28,845 bases of DNA from a virus. Positions 1-7,197 of this stretch are shown here, one piece after another. Below the pieces are notes generated by a model that saw only the letters and a program-made list of their open reading frames with translations, did no database searches and was not told the DNA's origin. Made by a program: the position numbers and the translations under genes. The stretch lies in the IMG/VR virus record IMGVR_UViG_3300032069_000042, positions 1-28,845 of that record; one strand, written 5' to 3'. The first letter of the stretch is position 1. Every line of letters begins with the position of its first letter.

Positions 1-981
1 CTCCCATTCATCAACCTTTCCAAGGGGTGAGTTTCGATAATAGTAGTTGGTGGCGTCTGTTTCGAGGCGGATCTGGCAGGGCAGAACCGTGTTCTGTTTA
101 ATCCAGAGAAGCAGCCTCTTGAGGACATTCAGGTTGAGGGCTGAAGTGAAGGCGCGCCTAAAATACCGATCGAGACTCGCTGTCAAAGTAGCCTTTAGGC
201 TGTAGGATCCATGTTTCTTGTCGGCACTGTCATTAGTTACAGTGGCATTGCTGACAGTCCAATTTACAGCATCGTTCTCTGTATAATCATCCAGCGTCGG
301 CGGATGGATCTGGTTCTTGGCCCCGTAGACCTTGACCCTGTTCGCGTAGAGCTCCTCCAGCTTCTTGACCCTTGGCTCTAGGACATTGTCGTCTGTCAGC
401 TGCAGGCTCGAAGATGAGGATCCGAGGTTCTTGAAGTAGGCTTTCTTGTAGTCGATCCAGAAAGACCAACCATCGCATTCCGGCTGGTCTAGGATCTCCT
501 CGATCCAGTCGCTCACCTTCTTGTCCTGACCGCCAATAAAGGTCAGAGTGGGCCCGGCATCGATGTTGGTCCGATCGATATCTGGGCAATAGGTCTGCAG
601 CAGGTTGCCGATGATGGCGCCGGCGGTCTGGTTTTTGAAGACGCCGGAGTGCATAGCCATCTGCGTGTCCATGAAGTAGTCGAAGCCCTCGATGTTGACG
701 ATGCGCTTCAAGCCTCCGCGCCTAAGCCGGACATCCTCCCAAGTGTCCAGCCTGCCAGCGAACATGCTCTTCAAGGCGCCGCCGGGAGTCTGCGCGACTC
801 GGATCGTAATCGGATTGTATCTGCTGAACTTGCCATTATAGGATCCATCGTTCTTGATGCGAAGCGTGAAAGGCGAAGCCTTCAGAACAGACGGCCCCTC
901 AAAGTCGAGGGCTTCAACATCGGCGCTGACGTCGAGCAGCCCACTCGAGGTCGTGATCTTGACTTCGATGTCTCTTACCAT
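1..981 (-). CDS. Tail hub/baseplate-like protein with carbohydrate-binding-like domain (partial, runs off left edge)
   Basis: Open frame from ATG at 981 to the window edge, 327 residues visible with no stop. The ATG overlaps the tape-measure stop by 7 nt, so it is translationally coupled and is the next tail gene in the operon. Residues 1-230 look like a phage tail hub protein (gp27/Mu gp44-like): an N-terminal beta-rich part, then a region ending in NRVKVYGAKN. From about residue 240 the pattern (DDYTE, W, HGSYSLKA, NYYYRNS) resembles a CBM-like galactose-binding jelly roll, as in tail adhesins that bind cell-surface sugar. The position directly after the tape measure is where distal-tail and hub genes sit in siphoviruses. 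Function is inferred from position and pattern. The C-terminal part is unseen. Confidence 0.6.
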   Translation of the reverse strand, partial: MVRDIEVKITTSSGLLDVSADVEALDFEGPSVLKASPFTLRIKNDGSYNGKFSRYNPITIRVAQTPGGALKSMFAGRLDTWEDVRLRRGGLKRIVNIEGFDYFMDTQMAMHSGVFKNQTAGAIIGNLLQTYCPDIDRTNIDAGPTLTFIGGQDKKVSDWIEEILDQPECDGWSFWIDYKKAYFKNLGSSSSSLQLTDDNVLEPRVKKLEELYANRVKVYGAKNQIHPPTLDDYTENDAVNWTVSNATVTNDSADKKHGSYSLKATLTASLDRYFRRAFTSALNLNVLKRLLLWIKQNTVLPCQIRLETDATNYYYRNSPLGKVDEWE

Positions 982-2054
982 CCGGATCTCCTGCCATAAG
1001 CCAACAGCTTGCGCTTGCGGATCTCATCCAGCCTATCGGCTAAGCGGTCTACATCGTAGTCGCTGCCAATCGAGGCATAGATCGTGATCGTGCTATAATC
1101 GTTGAAGAGCGAAGATGATCCCCCAGCTGGAATCACAGCCTCACCCCGATGCAGAAACGCGAGTCCTGTCTCCTCGACTATGCCTCCAAACTGATAATAT
1201 CTGACCGGGCTAGGTCTGACAGGAGCAGGTGTAGGCGTGGGAGCGGTGACCGTCGCGGCTGTTGTCGCTGCTGTTCCGGCGGCTCCGAAAAGCCAGCTGA
1301 GGAAGCCTGCAACCGCGTCCACGATGCCCTTGATGAAATTGACAAGCCCTTGAATCACGCCGATGATTGCGTCGATGGCAGGCTTCACAAAATTATAGAT
1401 GGCGGTGAAGACGCCGATCACCGCGTCCCTGAAACCACCGAAATTCGTGATTAGAGCAAGTACTATTCCGATCAGGATCGTCAACGCTAAGGCGAGGGGG
1501 TGAGCTGTGAGAATATCCATTGCGACCCGCAGACCAGCCATAGTGCCCTGCAGACTCGTTATCGCGGTGATGACTGCGGGAATAATCATGGTCGCGGTAC
1601 TAATCATCGCCTGATTCATGTCCTGTTGCTTAAGCTGAAGCCTCTCCCCTGCAAGAGCCAAATCGTCCTGCGCAGCCTTCAAGGTGACAGCCGCGGCTTC
1701 AGCTTCTGGACTGTCTGCACCAAACTTTTCAATTGCCGCGTTGAGGTCATTCTGAGCCTTCTCCACCCTCCGCGTTGTGTCCTCATACGCATTCGTTGCT
1801 TTATTGAGGCTGTACTGCGCCTTCTCGACGCGGTCGAAGGCGAAGACGAGAGTTGTGACGCTGGTCATCAAGCCTGCCATGCTTGTGCCCAGACTCTTGA
1901 GGCTGAACGATGATTTTTCACTTGCCGTCTGAACCCGCGAGCTGCTCTGCTCCACGCTGTCAGCCATCGTCTGCGCTGAGGTCCCAACTTTCGCTAGCTC
2001 ATCGCTGGCATCGTCTACCGCGCTGATCAGGATTCCTACTTGAGTTTCTGCCAT
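975..2054 (-). CDS. Tail tape measure protein (short)
   Basis: 359 aa. The N-terminal 150 residues are Ala/Glu/Lys/Gln-rich and coiled-coil-forming. They are followed by long hydrophobic helices (about 160-285, including TAHPLALALTILIGIVLALI), an Ala/Thr/Pro linker, and a C-terminal GGIVEETGLAFLHRGEAVIP, which matches the Gly-rich 'GEAVIP' signature common at the end of tape measure proteins. The ATG at 2054 lies 19 nt inside the preceding chaperone frame, and the stop overlaps the hub start. The protein sets tail length and is expelled at infection. With the usual ~0.15 nm per residue rule it would give a short tail of roughly 50 nm. The place between chaperones and hub is canonical. Confidence 0.85.
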   Translation of the reverse strand: MAETQVGILISAVDDASDELAKVGTSAQTMADSVEQSSSRVQTASEKSSFSLKSLGTSMAGLMTSVTTLVFAFDRVEKAQYSLNKATNAYEDTTRRVEKAQNDLNAAIEKFGADSPEAEAAAVTLKAAQDDLALAGERLQLKQQDMNQAMISTATMIIPAVITAITSLQGTMAGLRVAMDILTAHPLALALTILIGIVLALITNFGGFRDAVIGVFTAIYNFVKPAIDAIIGVIQGLVNFIKGIVDAVAGFLSWLFGAAGTAATTAATVTAPTPTPAPVRPSPVRYYQFGGIVEETGLAFLHRGEAVIPAGGSSSLFNDYSTITIYASIGSDYDVDRLADRLDEIRKRKLLAYGRRSGW

Positions 2055-2251
2055 TCTGCTTGTTCTCTCCTAACTTGCTCGGCCACAGACACAGGCTCTT
2101 CTTCTTCCCTCTGCTTCTCCATCTTCTTTTTGAGCCATCGATCCGTTCTTGCACTGATCATGCTGTTGAACATGAGTTCCGCGATCGGGCTAAGATCCAA
2201 CTCGACCAACTCACTAGGCAATCGATGGTATTTTTCCGCTAGGAGCCCCAC
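2036..2251 (-). CDS. Tail assembly chaperone, second frame (gpT-like)
   Basis: 71-aa frame that starts at a GTG inside the end of the 150-aa chaperone gene and ends inside the tape measure gene. The sequence (LAEKYHRLPSELVELDLSPIA followed by a charged helix) is the typical short second product of caudoviral tail-assembly chaperones. No good Shine-Dalgarno precedes the GTG, and the frame stays open upstream of it. It is therefore more likely reached by frameshift from the upstream gene than started independently. The shift needed is +1 (or -2), and a run of five A at GGA AAA ATA lies in the overlap. Helps fold or load the tape measure with tail tube subunits. Confidence 0.65.
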   Translation of the reverse strand: MGLLAEKYHRLPSELVELDLSPIAELMFNSMISARTDRWLKKKMEKQREEEEPVSVAEQVRREQAEWQKLK

Positions 2252-2666
2252 CGCCAGTCCGAAGCTGCTCTTTACGAAACGAGCTCAGCCTGCCTGCTGT
2301 GAAGCGGTCCAGATCGTTGAACAGGATGATCTCGTTGAAGAGCGTGATTAGGTCCATGCCCTCAATATCGTTGACGCTCAGATCCTCGGGGCCCGTCACG
2401 AGATCTACGATGGTAGGCTTCGTGACCGATTCAGACAGTAATGCTAATACTTCTTTGCTTCGCAATAGTTCGGCCAGCTTTAATTCATCTTGTTCCTTAG
2501 CGATCTCATCTAAGATGCCTTTGTTCTTCTTGAAGATGCGAGCGCAGGCTAAGACATCGATCTTCTTGATCTCGAAGACCGCTTCGCTGGGCAGCTCAAC
2601 CAGCTTCCGCGCCCTGCGTCTGTCCTCGACTCGCTTACGGTACTCGCTCCCGGTTATCGGCTTCAT
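2214..2666 (-). CDS. Tail assembly chaperone, first frame (gpG-like)
   Basis: 150 aa, ATG at 2666 immediately next to the tail tube stop. Charged, helical, with a C-terminal region (LFNEIILFNDLDRFTAGRL, then a Gly-rich end) like that of gpG-type tail assembly chaperones. Its location between tail tube and tape measure, and its 38-nt overlap with a second frame, are the diagnostic arrangement of the gpG/gpGT pair. The 0-frame stop at 2214 would be bypassed in the longer fusion product. Sequence identity to known families cannot be tested here; the call rests mainly on synteny. Confidence 0.7.
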   Translation of the reverse strand: MKPITGSEYRKRVEDRRRARKLVELPSEAVFEIKKIDVLACARIFKKNKGILDEIAKEQDELKLAELLRSKEVLALLSESVTKPTIVDLVTGPEDLSVNDIEGMDLITLFNEIILFNDLDRFTAGRLSSFRKEQLRTGGGAPSGKIPSIA

Positions 2667-3623
2667 TTAGAGACTTGTCTCCTTGTTCTGCAGCTTCGCT
2701 CTGACCGCATAGGTCGCTGTGGCATTGTAGATGGCCTGGAACTCAACGCCCTGCACGATCAGTTTACGCGTGTCCAAAGGAGCCTTAGCTGTGCTGTAGT
2801 AGACTTCAGGGATCTCAAGTTCCAACGAATACTTGTACGCGCCTTCGATGACCACGCCTTCCCAGAGCAGATCCAATGCTACGCCTGTGAGAGCGCCCTG
2901 GGGCTCCGTCGCTGCGGCTGCGCCGTAGAACTTTTCAAGCTGATCCTTGTTCACAAACTCGATGTCTAATTTGCCCTCGACCTTCCTCGCTCCGACCGGC
3001 AGTTTGCTGATCACACGTGCTCCTGGCCGGTATTCGTCCCCCTGCAGCGCGTTAAGGATCTTGGCTTCGATGCCTACGATGTCTCCGCAGGCCACAGTAT
3101 TGATTTTGTAGGTTCCTTGTGTGAAGGTGAGGTCCGGTAGATTGCTCCAGCTTGGCGTGCTCAGAGATACGATCTTCTCGGTCTTACCTAAGACGTCCAC
3201 GCTGGCGCTCAGCTTCGCCTTCTTCGCGGTCTTCAGCGTCAGACTTGCGATCTTGCAGCCTGGATACTGCAAGCCTGTTATAGCGTCTAGTCCTTTCTCA
3301 ACGGTGAAAGACGGTGGATCGTCAGCCGGCGTGATCGTGTGCAGGTAAGCGGTTGTGCCTCCCTGCTGCGCCGAACTCACCGCGCCTAAGCAATAGTAGA
3401 GCAGCTGTCCGATGCCGTTTTCGGGCGCCACAAAGAAGTCGAAGCCCCCTCCGATCTTGACGGGTCCCGCTGACTGCTTGTAGTAGTCGCGTCCTCTGAC
3501 GGTTTCGTCTAAGAGGATCTCTTGATCTGCGCCTAATGATTCTTTGACGATATCAATGAATTTCGTTGGTGTTACTGGTGTTCCGTAGACCGTCTCTTTC
3601 GCGATGCCTAGATACCTTGCCAT
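2667..3623 (-). CDS. Major tail tube protein
   Basis: 318 aa. The N-terminus (GIAKETVYGTPVTPTKFIDI, then VRGRDYY and a 'GG-FDFFVAPENGIGQLLYY' segment) follows the phage tail tube pattern (Phage_tube_2-like). This pattern has an early GTPV motif, an 'ET-RG' stretch, and a region ending in a Leu-rich helix before ALG. The rest is beta-rich. A GGAGGTAA element overlaps the end of the preceding 50-aa gene and places the ATG at 3623. Forms the tube through which DNA passes; it stands just before the tail chaperones, as expected. Confidence 0.8.
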   Translation of the reverse strand: MARYLGIAKETVYGTPVTPTKFIDIVKESLGADQEILLDETVRGRDYYKQSAGPVKIGGGFDFFVAPENGIGQLLYYCLGAVSSAQQGGTTAYLHTITPADDPPSFTVEKGLDAITGLQYPGCKIASLTLKTAKKAKLSASVDVLGKTEKIVSLSTPSWSNLPDLTFTQGTYKINTVACGDIVGIEAKILNALQGDEYRPGARVISKLPVGARKVEGKLDIEFVNKDQLEKFYGAAAATEPQGALTGVALDLLWEGVVIEGAYKYSLELEIPEVYYSTAKAPLDTRKLIVQGVEFQAIYNATATYAVRAKLQNKETSL

Positions 3624-3631
3624 TTCCTTTC

Positions 3632-3784
3632 TTACCTCCGTTTATGTTTATACTCTTGAAAGAGGCCTGACTTGATCAGGTCCTCGCCTACTTGGTCGGG
3701 CACCTCAACAGGCTCATCAGGCTTGAAGAAGCCGACGCCGTCCACCGAGACGCCCGAATCTTGCCTGATGTACACGATTTTCAT
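3632..3784 (-). CDS. Small conserved-looking head/tail protein (50 aa)
   Basis: ATG at 3784 directly follows the TAG of the tail terminator gene, and the frame ends at 3632 just before the tail tube ribosome site, so it is a tightly packed operon member. Starts MKIVYIRQDSG and contains FFKPDEPVEVPDQVGEDLI and GLFQEY. This has the same plan as the 71-aa protein at 5438-5653: a short beta strand, 'F-x-PGE/DE-V-VP', a helix, then 'F-x-V/Y'. Small SH3-like structural proteins of this plan are frequent in head-tail modules, but no function can be assigned. Confidence 0.7.
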   Translation of the reverse strand: MKIVYIRQDSGVSVDGVGFFKPDEPVEVPDQVGEDLIKSGLFQEYKHKRR

Positions 3785-4207
3785 CTAGATCGCCTTCCAA
3801 GGCTCGACCGTGATGATGCACCAGAACAGATTGTAGTCTTGGCCGATGCTGTAGTCAAAATCTCGGCCAATAAAATAGAGGATCTCGCATTTGCCGCCGA
3901 GTGTGCGGTCCTCGAGAAGCTTGTCATGTGCGTCACCGGCTAAATCGATTAGAGTGCTCATGCCGGTGAGCGGATCCGTTGCCGGCGACCGCGTTATGAT
4001 GATTATTTTTGTTCTGAATTTGTGAAGGATTCTCGAAACCGTGTGATCATCTTCCTCGTCTCTCGCAGGAATAAGGTAGCATGCTGGAAACTTGTCCGGG
4101 GGCAGGACTTTAAGCTCGCCGATCGTCACGCTCTTAATCGATGTGAGCGCTTCGATCTTAGCTTTGATCGCTGTCAAAATATTGTTATGCGTGGTCTTCA
4201 AGGGCAT
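3785..4207 (-). CDS. Tail terminator/neck-like protein
   Basis: 140 aa, starting with an ATG that overlaps the upstream stop (TAATG). An N-terminal helix (HNNILTAIKAKIEALTSI) is followed by strands (FPACYLIPAR, FRTKIIIITRS), a second helix (LAGDAHDKLLED) and a last strand pair (DFDYSIG, FWCIITVEP). This alternation matches the lambda gpU/HK97 gp10-neighbour tail-terminator fold, and it lies between the gp10-like gene and the tail tube, which is the normal place. Caps the tail tube and joins it to the neck. Assignment is by fold pattern and synteny. Confidence 0.65.
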   Translation of the reverse strand: MPLKTTHNNILTAIKAKIEALTSIKSVTIGELKVLPPDKFPACYLIPARDEEDDHTVSRILHKFRTKIIIITRSPATDPLTGMSTLIDLAGDAHDKLLEDRTLGGKCEILYFIGRDFDYSIGQDYNLFWCIITVEPWKAI

Positions 4208-4632
4208 TACTCTAACGCCTCCGATAAAATTCGGTTGAAAACTTCGGCCAGTTGAGGCTCAGCAACCAACGCGGTTCTTTCGACAAAATGCGTGGCTCTG
4301 ATGCCTGGGTGCATGCCGAAGTGGGGCAGATCAGGATTTACAAGTCTCTTACCTATGGCTGGCACATATCTTCCCGGACTCGGCCGCGTCCCAAACTCGA
4401 CAAAACCGGCATAAGGAACTTGGGGGCCGACCGTAACCCTGTCGGCTTCAACATCAACCATTATGGACGATCTTAAAGCGCCTGTTCTGACCGGAGCTTG
4501 CGTCTCCATTTCGCTCTTAACTAAAGCGCCTGCTTCTTCAAGCGCCTGTTGAATTGCCTGCTTAATCTTCTCCGTCTTCTCTTTCCAGACGCGGTTGAAC
4601 TCAGCGAGATCCACCGTTATTTTAACGCTCAT
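4207..4632 (-). CDS. HK97 gp10-like head-tail joining protein
   Basis: 141 aa. Carries the distinctive gp10/HK97 family motifs: an N-terminal helix (ALEEAGALVKSEMETQ), 'APVRTGALRSSI', 'VPYAGFVEFGTRPSPGRYVPA' and 'HPGIRATHFVERT'. Adjacent to connector and tail terminator genes. The family acts in completion of the head-tail junction. Start ATG at 4632, overlapping the stop of the upstream connector gene by 4 nt. Confidence 0.88.
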   Translation of the reverse strand: MSVKITVDLAEFNRVWKEKTEKIKQAIQQALEEAGALVKSEMETQAPVRTGALRSSIMVDVEADRVTVGPQVPYAGFVEFGTRPSPGRYVPAIGKRLVNPDLPHFGMHPGIRATHFVERTALVAEPQLAEVFNRILSEALE

Positions 4633-5009
4633 TCCTCTTCGTCCTCCGTTACCTTGAAAAATAGCTTCTTAGCGCCTGGGATCTGCGCCAAGATCGCCAT
4701 GACGCGGTTGTGCAACTGCGTAGCCCGGTCGATCAAGACTTCTTCACTGCCCCGGCCTACTGCTCGCGCAGCTATGTCCTGCTGGAATAGGTACGAAGCG
4801 GCTAGATCCGTGGCTGCGGCTTGGATGCTGGCGTAGTAATCACTTGTTTCAGCCCAGCCCGAAGGGTGCCTGGTCAAAGCGTTTATCTCGGCTTCGGCGT
4901 CCGCTATGCACGCGGCAATTATGCTAGTTGCCTCGGCATCGCTAGAGCTGACGTCTGATTTTGTCAGCTTGGCCCTGTAGAGTACTTTCGTCTCGGTCGT
5001 GTAAGCCAA
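4629..5009 (-). CDS. Head-tail connector/adaptor (gp6-like)
   Basis: 126 aa, mostly alpha-helical (ATSIIAACIADAEAEINALT, then YASIQAAATDLAASYLFQQDIA, then VLIDRATQLHNRVMAILAQI). This is the pattern of the ring-forming adaptor that docks on the portal. The TTG at 5009 is chosen as start. There is no ATG nearby, and a TATA-like box (CTTAAATC on the minus strand, 5041-5047) lies 32 nt upstream, which would give a very short leader. The same promoter block stands before the Dam gene. First gene of the connector-tail transcription unit. Confidence 0.65.
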   Translation of the reverse strand: MAYTTETKVLYRAKLTKSDVSSSDAEATSIIAACIADAEAEINALTRHPSGWAETSDYYASIQAAATDLAASYLFQQDIAARAVGRGSEEVLIDRATQLHNRVMAILAQIPGAKKLFFKVTEDEEE

Positions 5010-5034
5010 AACCAGTCGAATGAATCGGGGGTGG

Positions 5035-5059
5035 AGGCTGATTTAAGCCAGTCCAACAG
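5035..5059 (-). promoter_or_regulatory. Archaeal promoter block, copy 1
   Basis: Minus-strand CTGTTGGACTGGCTTAAATC followed by AGCCT. A TATA-like CTTAAATC lies about 32 nt before the TTG start of the connector gene. 23 of 25 positions match 24684-24708, upstream of the Dam gene at nearly the same distance. The conserved upstream half (CTGTTGGACTG) would include the TFB recognition element and possibly a virus-specific activator site. Confidence 0.65.
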
Positions 5060-5092
5060 TCTTCTCATTTTGAGAAGGATGAGAAAGAGGGG

Positions 5093-5410
5093 CTATTCCT
5101 CTGCGAGTAGGGCGGTTAAGCCCTTCATGAGGATGCTGTGCAAGACTTCGCATTCCGCCGGCTTCGCGCGGCCCTGTCTAATCGCCTTCTCGCACTCCTT
5201 CGCGTAGACTTTTTGGAAGCTTTCGCGTTGCTGGAACTCGTGCACCTGCAGGCCCTTAACTATCATTGTGCCGGCTGCACCTCCCTGCGATGATGGTAGG
5301 CGGTTCTTCCTCCGTGCCTCCTCACATTCCGCGTCGTAAGCTTTCCGTAGTCTTTCAAGGGCGCTGGCTGGCACGGACGCGTTTACGCGGTATCGTTTCT
5401 CCTCGGTCAT
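5093..5410 (-). CDS. Unknown small protein with duplicated motif, RHH-like N-terminus
   Basis: 105 aa, ATG at 5410. Contains two similar halves: one reads RLRKAYDAECEEARRKNR and ends in MIVKGL, the other reads FQKVYAKECEKAIRQGR and ends in ILMKGL. This suggests an internal duplication of a ~40-residue unit. The start (RYRVNASVPASALERL) resembles the strand-helix of ribbon-helix-helix proteins. It lies inside the head-to-tail region, directly upstream of a promoter block, so a DNA-binding or structural role is equally possible. No confident family. Confidence 0.6.
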   Translation of the reverse strand: MTEEKRYRVNASVPASALERLRKAYDAECEEARRKNRLPSSQGGAAGTMIVKGLQVHEFQQRESFQKVYAKECEKAIRQGRAKPAECEVLHSILMKGLTALLAEE

Positions 5411-5437
5411 GGGATCCTCTCGTCTCGCTTAACACAG

Positions 5438-5653
5438 TCAAGCGACCTTTTTGGACTTCTTAGAGGGCTTCGACTCTGCCGAAGGCTTAGGTTCAGCAGC
5501 CACTTCTGACTTAGGAACTTTAACGAAATACGGGTCTTGAAGCAGAACATCGGCTGCCTCTGGAGGCACGTCCATGATCTCGCCTGGCGCCCAGATCTTC
5601 TTAGGCTCGGCTGTGCCGTATCGCCCAGGCCCTATGTACTTGATTGCGACCAT
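5438..5653 (-). CDS. Small head-module protein (71 aa)
   Basis: Starts MVAIKYIGPGRYG, with IWAPGEIMDVPPEAADVLL and YFVKV, then a Lys/Ser/Pro-rich tail (SKPSKKSKK). A strong GGAGATGA lies 6 nt before the ATG at 5653. This is the widespread short SH3-like protein found after the major capsid protein in head-tail viruses. It shares its layout with the 50-aa protein at 3632-3784. The basic tail could touch DNA. Role unknown. Confidence 0.72.
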   Translation of the reverse strand: MVAIKYIGPGRYGTAEPKKIWAPGEIMDVPPEAADVLLQDPYFVKVPKSEVAAEPKPSAESKPSKKSKKVA

Positions 5654-5729
5654 TCTTCTTCATCTCCTTTTGTGTTATTTTTGGTATGATGCTAACCCGT
5701 AAAAAGCCGGGGGATCCTTCATCGCCTCG

Positions 5730-5749
5730 ATTGCAGTATATACCGCAAT
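5730..5749. other. Imperfect palindrome/hairpin after the capsid gene
   Basis: ATTGCAGTATATACCGCAAT is a 20-bp near-palindrome with one mismatched pair. As minus-strand RNA it folds into an 8-bp stem with one G-U pair and a 4-nt loop. It lies 13 nt downstream of the major capsid stop in a 108-bp gap that otherwise holds only the next gene's ribosome site. Could attenuate or stabilise the capsid message, or be a protein-binding site. Confidence 0.4.
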
Positions 5750-5761
5750 AGGGCATCAGGT

Positions 5762-6511
5762 TTATGCGTGTACTCCGGTGAGTTTCCGGCATGCTCCTGT
5801 CTGTACAAGGATGGGCTGAAGCCACTGGCGTATCAAGAAGGCGTCGTAGCCTGCTTTCTCGTCGCGGTAGGCTGCTGCTTCGGTGGGTCCTTGTCCCAAG
5901 ATTATGGCGGGTGCTGCTAAGGATCCCACGATCGCTGCCGTGTTGGTCAGGACGGTGTCGCTGATTCCCGTCACTCCGGGCAGGCCCGGAATAGGGAACG
6001 TCTTGCCCGCGGGTATCTGGACGCCTGCAGCCGTGCCACGTGTATGGTCGTTGCTGAAGAAGTCCATCCAGACCAGCGGATCCGCGGCGATGAAGTCAAC
6101 GGGGAACCCGTTGCCCTCGATAATGTCCATGACGCTGCCGATGTCGTCGAACGGGTTGTTTGTGTCGGTGCCCCAGTCAGCGCCTGCGACGGCGGTCGCG
6201 GTCTCGACCACGGTCTTTATCTGGCTGTTCTCCATCCGCGCTATTTCTTTGGCGGCGTCGGCGATCTGCAGGTTGATAATGTCGTGCGCTGCTTTCTTGG
6301 CGGCTTCGTCGCTGACGACGACGTGTGCTACGTTCTTCCAGAGGTCAAAATTGGTGCGTGTGTAGGCTTCGGCCGATATCTCGGCTTCGACCAGCGCCGG
6401 TACCTTCTCGACTCCGGTGAGCTTCGTGGCTACATCGACGCTTGCGACTAGCTTCGGCATGCTCACCACGCGGCAGATGCTCCGCAAGGAGTATTGGGGT
6501 TTCGCGCACAT
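5762..6511 (-). CDS. HK97-fold major capsid protein
   Basis: 249 aa. After an N-arm (MPKLVASVDVATKLTG) comes an E-loop-like stretch (VEAEISAEAYTRTNFDLWKN), the spine helix (SDEAAKKAAHDIINLQIADA) and a P/A-domain region with FDDIGSVMDIIEGNG, DFIAADPLVWMDFF, 'PGLPGVTG' and a closing 'RQWLQPILVQTGACRKL'. This order is that of HK97-fold shell proteins, at the small end of the family and without an obvious N-terminal delta domain. It follows the protease/scaffold and decoration genes. The ATG at 6511 gives coherent sequence; a second ATG at 6460 preceded by GGTGAG is the alternative start. The frame remains open upstream but is not coding-like. Confidence 0.82.
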   Translation of the reverse strand: MCAKPQYSLRSICRVVSMPKLVASVDVATKLTGVEKVPALVEAEISAEAYTRTNFDLWKNVAHVVVSDEAAKKAAHDIINLQIADAAKEIARMENSQIKTVVETATAVAGADWGTDTNNPFDDIGSVMDIIEGNGFPVDFIAADPLVWMDFFSNDHTRGTAAGVQIPAGKTFPIPGLPGVTGISDTVLTNTAAIVGSLAAPAIILGQGPTEAAAYRDEKAGYDAFLIRQWLQPILVQTGACRKLTGVHA

Positions 6512-6576
6512 GTGCGATGGCCTAGGACTCAGACCGGAGCGACCGATCCTTTGACCAGCCTTAACAGAGCTGGGTC

Positions 6577-6741
6577 CTAGGCCTGTCTCGCAAGCCCCAA
6601 CACTTCTTCCAGGATCACCTGGGCTTGGATTGCCGAGATGTCTTCGGGCAGGATCATCTGGGCTTCGAAGACGCCTAGACTAGGCGACTTGAAGATTCTT
6701 CCACTCACAGGATCCTTCCAGACTCCGCAGTATTCGTTCAT
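6577..6741 (-). CDS. Small protein (54 aa) between decoration and capsid genes
   Basis: ATG at 6741, six bases after the decoration-protein stop; TAG at 6579. Translation begins MNEYCGVWKDPVSGRIF and ends LEEVLGLARQA, with an acidic, hydrophobic C-terminal helix. Fits exactly in the gap between two structural genes and in the same direction, so it is very likely expressed. No family recognised. Confidence 0.6.
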   Translation of the reverse strand: MNEYCGVWKDPVSGRIFKSPSLGVFEAQMILPEDISAIQAQVILEEVLGLARQA

Positions 6742-6746
6742 GTGGA

Positions 6747-7196
6747 TCACTTCTTACTCAGCCAGATCTTTGCTGTCGTGTCGGCGTCTGCAGCGTCTGC
6801 GATAAGCGCTCCTAAACGTTGCAGTGTTCTGTTCAACGCGGTCTGCACGTCTGCTTCAACATAGGTTGCTGGGGCGTCAGGATCGGTGTAGAGGGTTGCC
6901 TCTCCCGCGGTTGCGGAGATCATGACGCCTTGACCTTGCTTTCCTCCGCCGCTGCCCGAAACCTTCTGGACCGCGACGGCTCCGGCGACTACGCATCTGA
7001 CTTTATGCGTGGTCTCCGCGCTGTAGTCGTGGTCTTTCAAGGCCATGTAGAATGGCCCGGTTACGGTGTTCGGCGCGGCTAGGATGCCGTTGCCGTCGTT
7101 GTAGACGACTTCGCCTTTCTCGATGTCCTCGTTCAGCTTGACCGTGAACTCTTCGATGATCAAGCCTTCCTCTTTGAGTATGTCTCCTGCAGCCAT
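6747..7196 (-). CDS. Capsid decoration/cement protein (DUF2190-like)
   Basis: 149 aa from ATG 7196, which is 1 nt after the stop of the protease/scaffold gene. A longer open frame from 7292 would overlap that gene by about 95 nt and is rejected. Beta-rich: EEFTVKLNEDIEKGEVVYND, ILAAPNTVTGPFYMALKDHD, VRCVVAGAVAVQKV and a Gly-rich turn. This is the repeat-of-strands pattern of DUF2190/gpD-like proteins that stabilise HK97 capsids. A C-terminal Ala-rich helix follows. Position between scaffold and major capsid gene is typical. Confidence 0.72.
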   Translation of the reverse strand: MAAGDILKEEGLIIEEFTVKLNEDIEKGEVVYNDGNGILAAPNTVTGPFYMALKDHDYSAETTHKVRCVVAGAVAVQKVSGSGGGKQGQGVMISATAGEATLYTDPDAPATYVEADVQTALNRTLQRLGALIADAADADTTAKIWLSKK

Positions 7197-7197
7197 C

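Noticed and set aside
6512-6576. Upstream extension of the capsid protein frame
   Set aside because: Open but low-complexity Gly/Pro/Ser/Arg translation, and beyond it the region is occupied by the convincing 54-aa gene in another frame.
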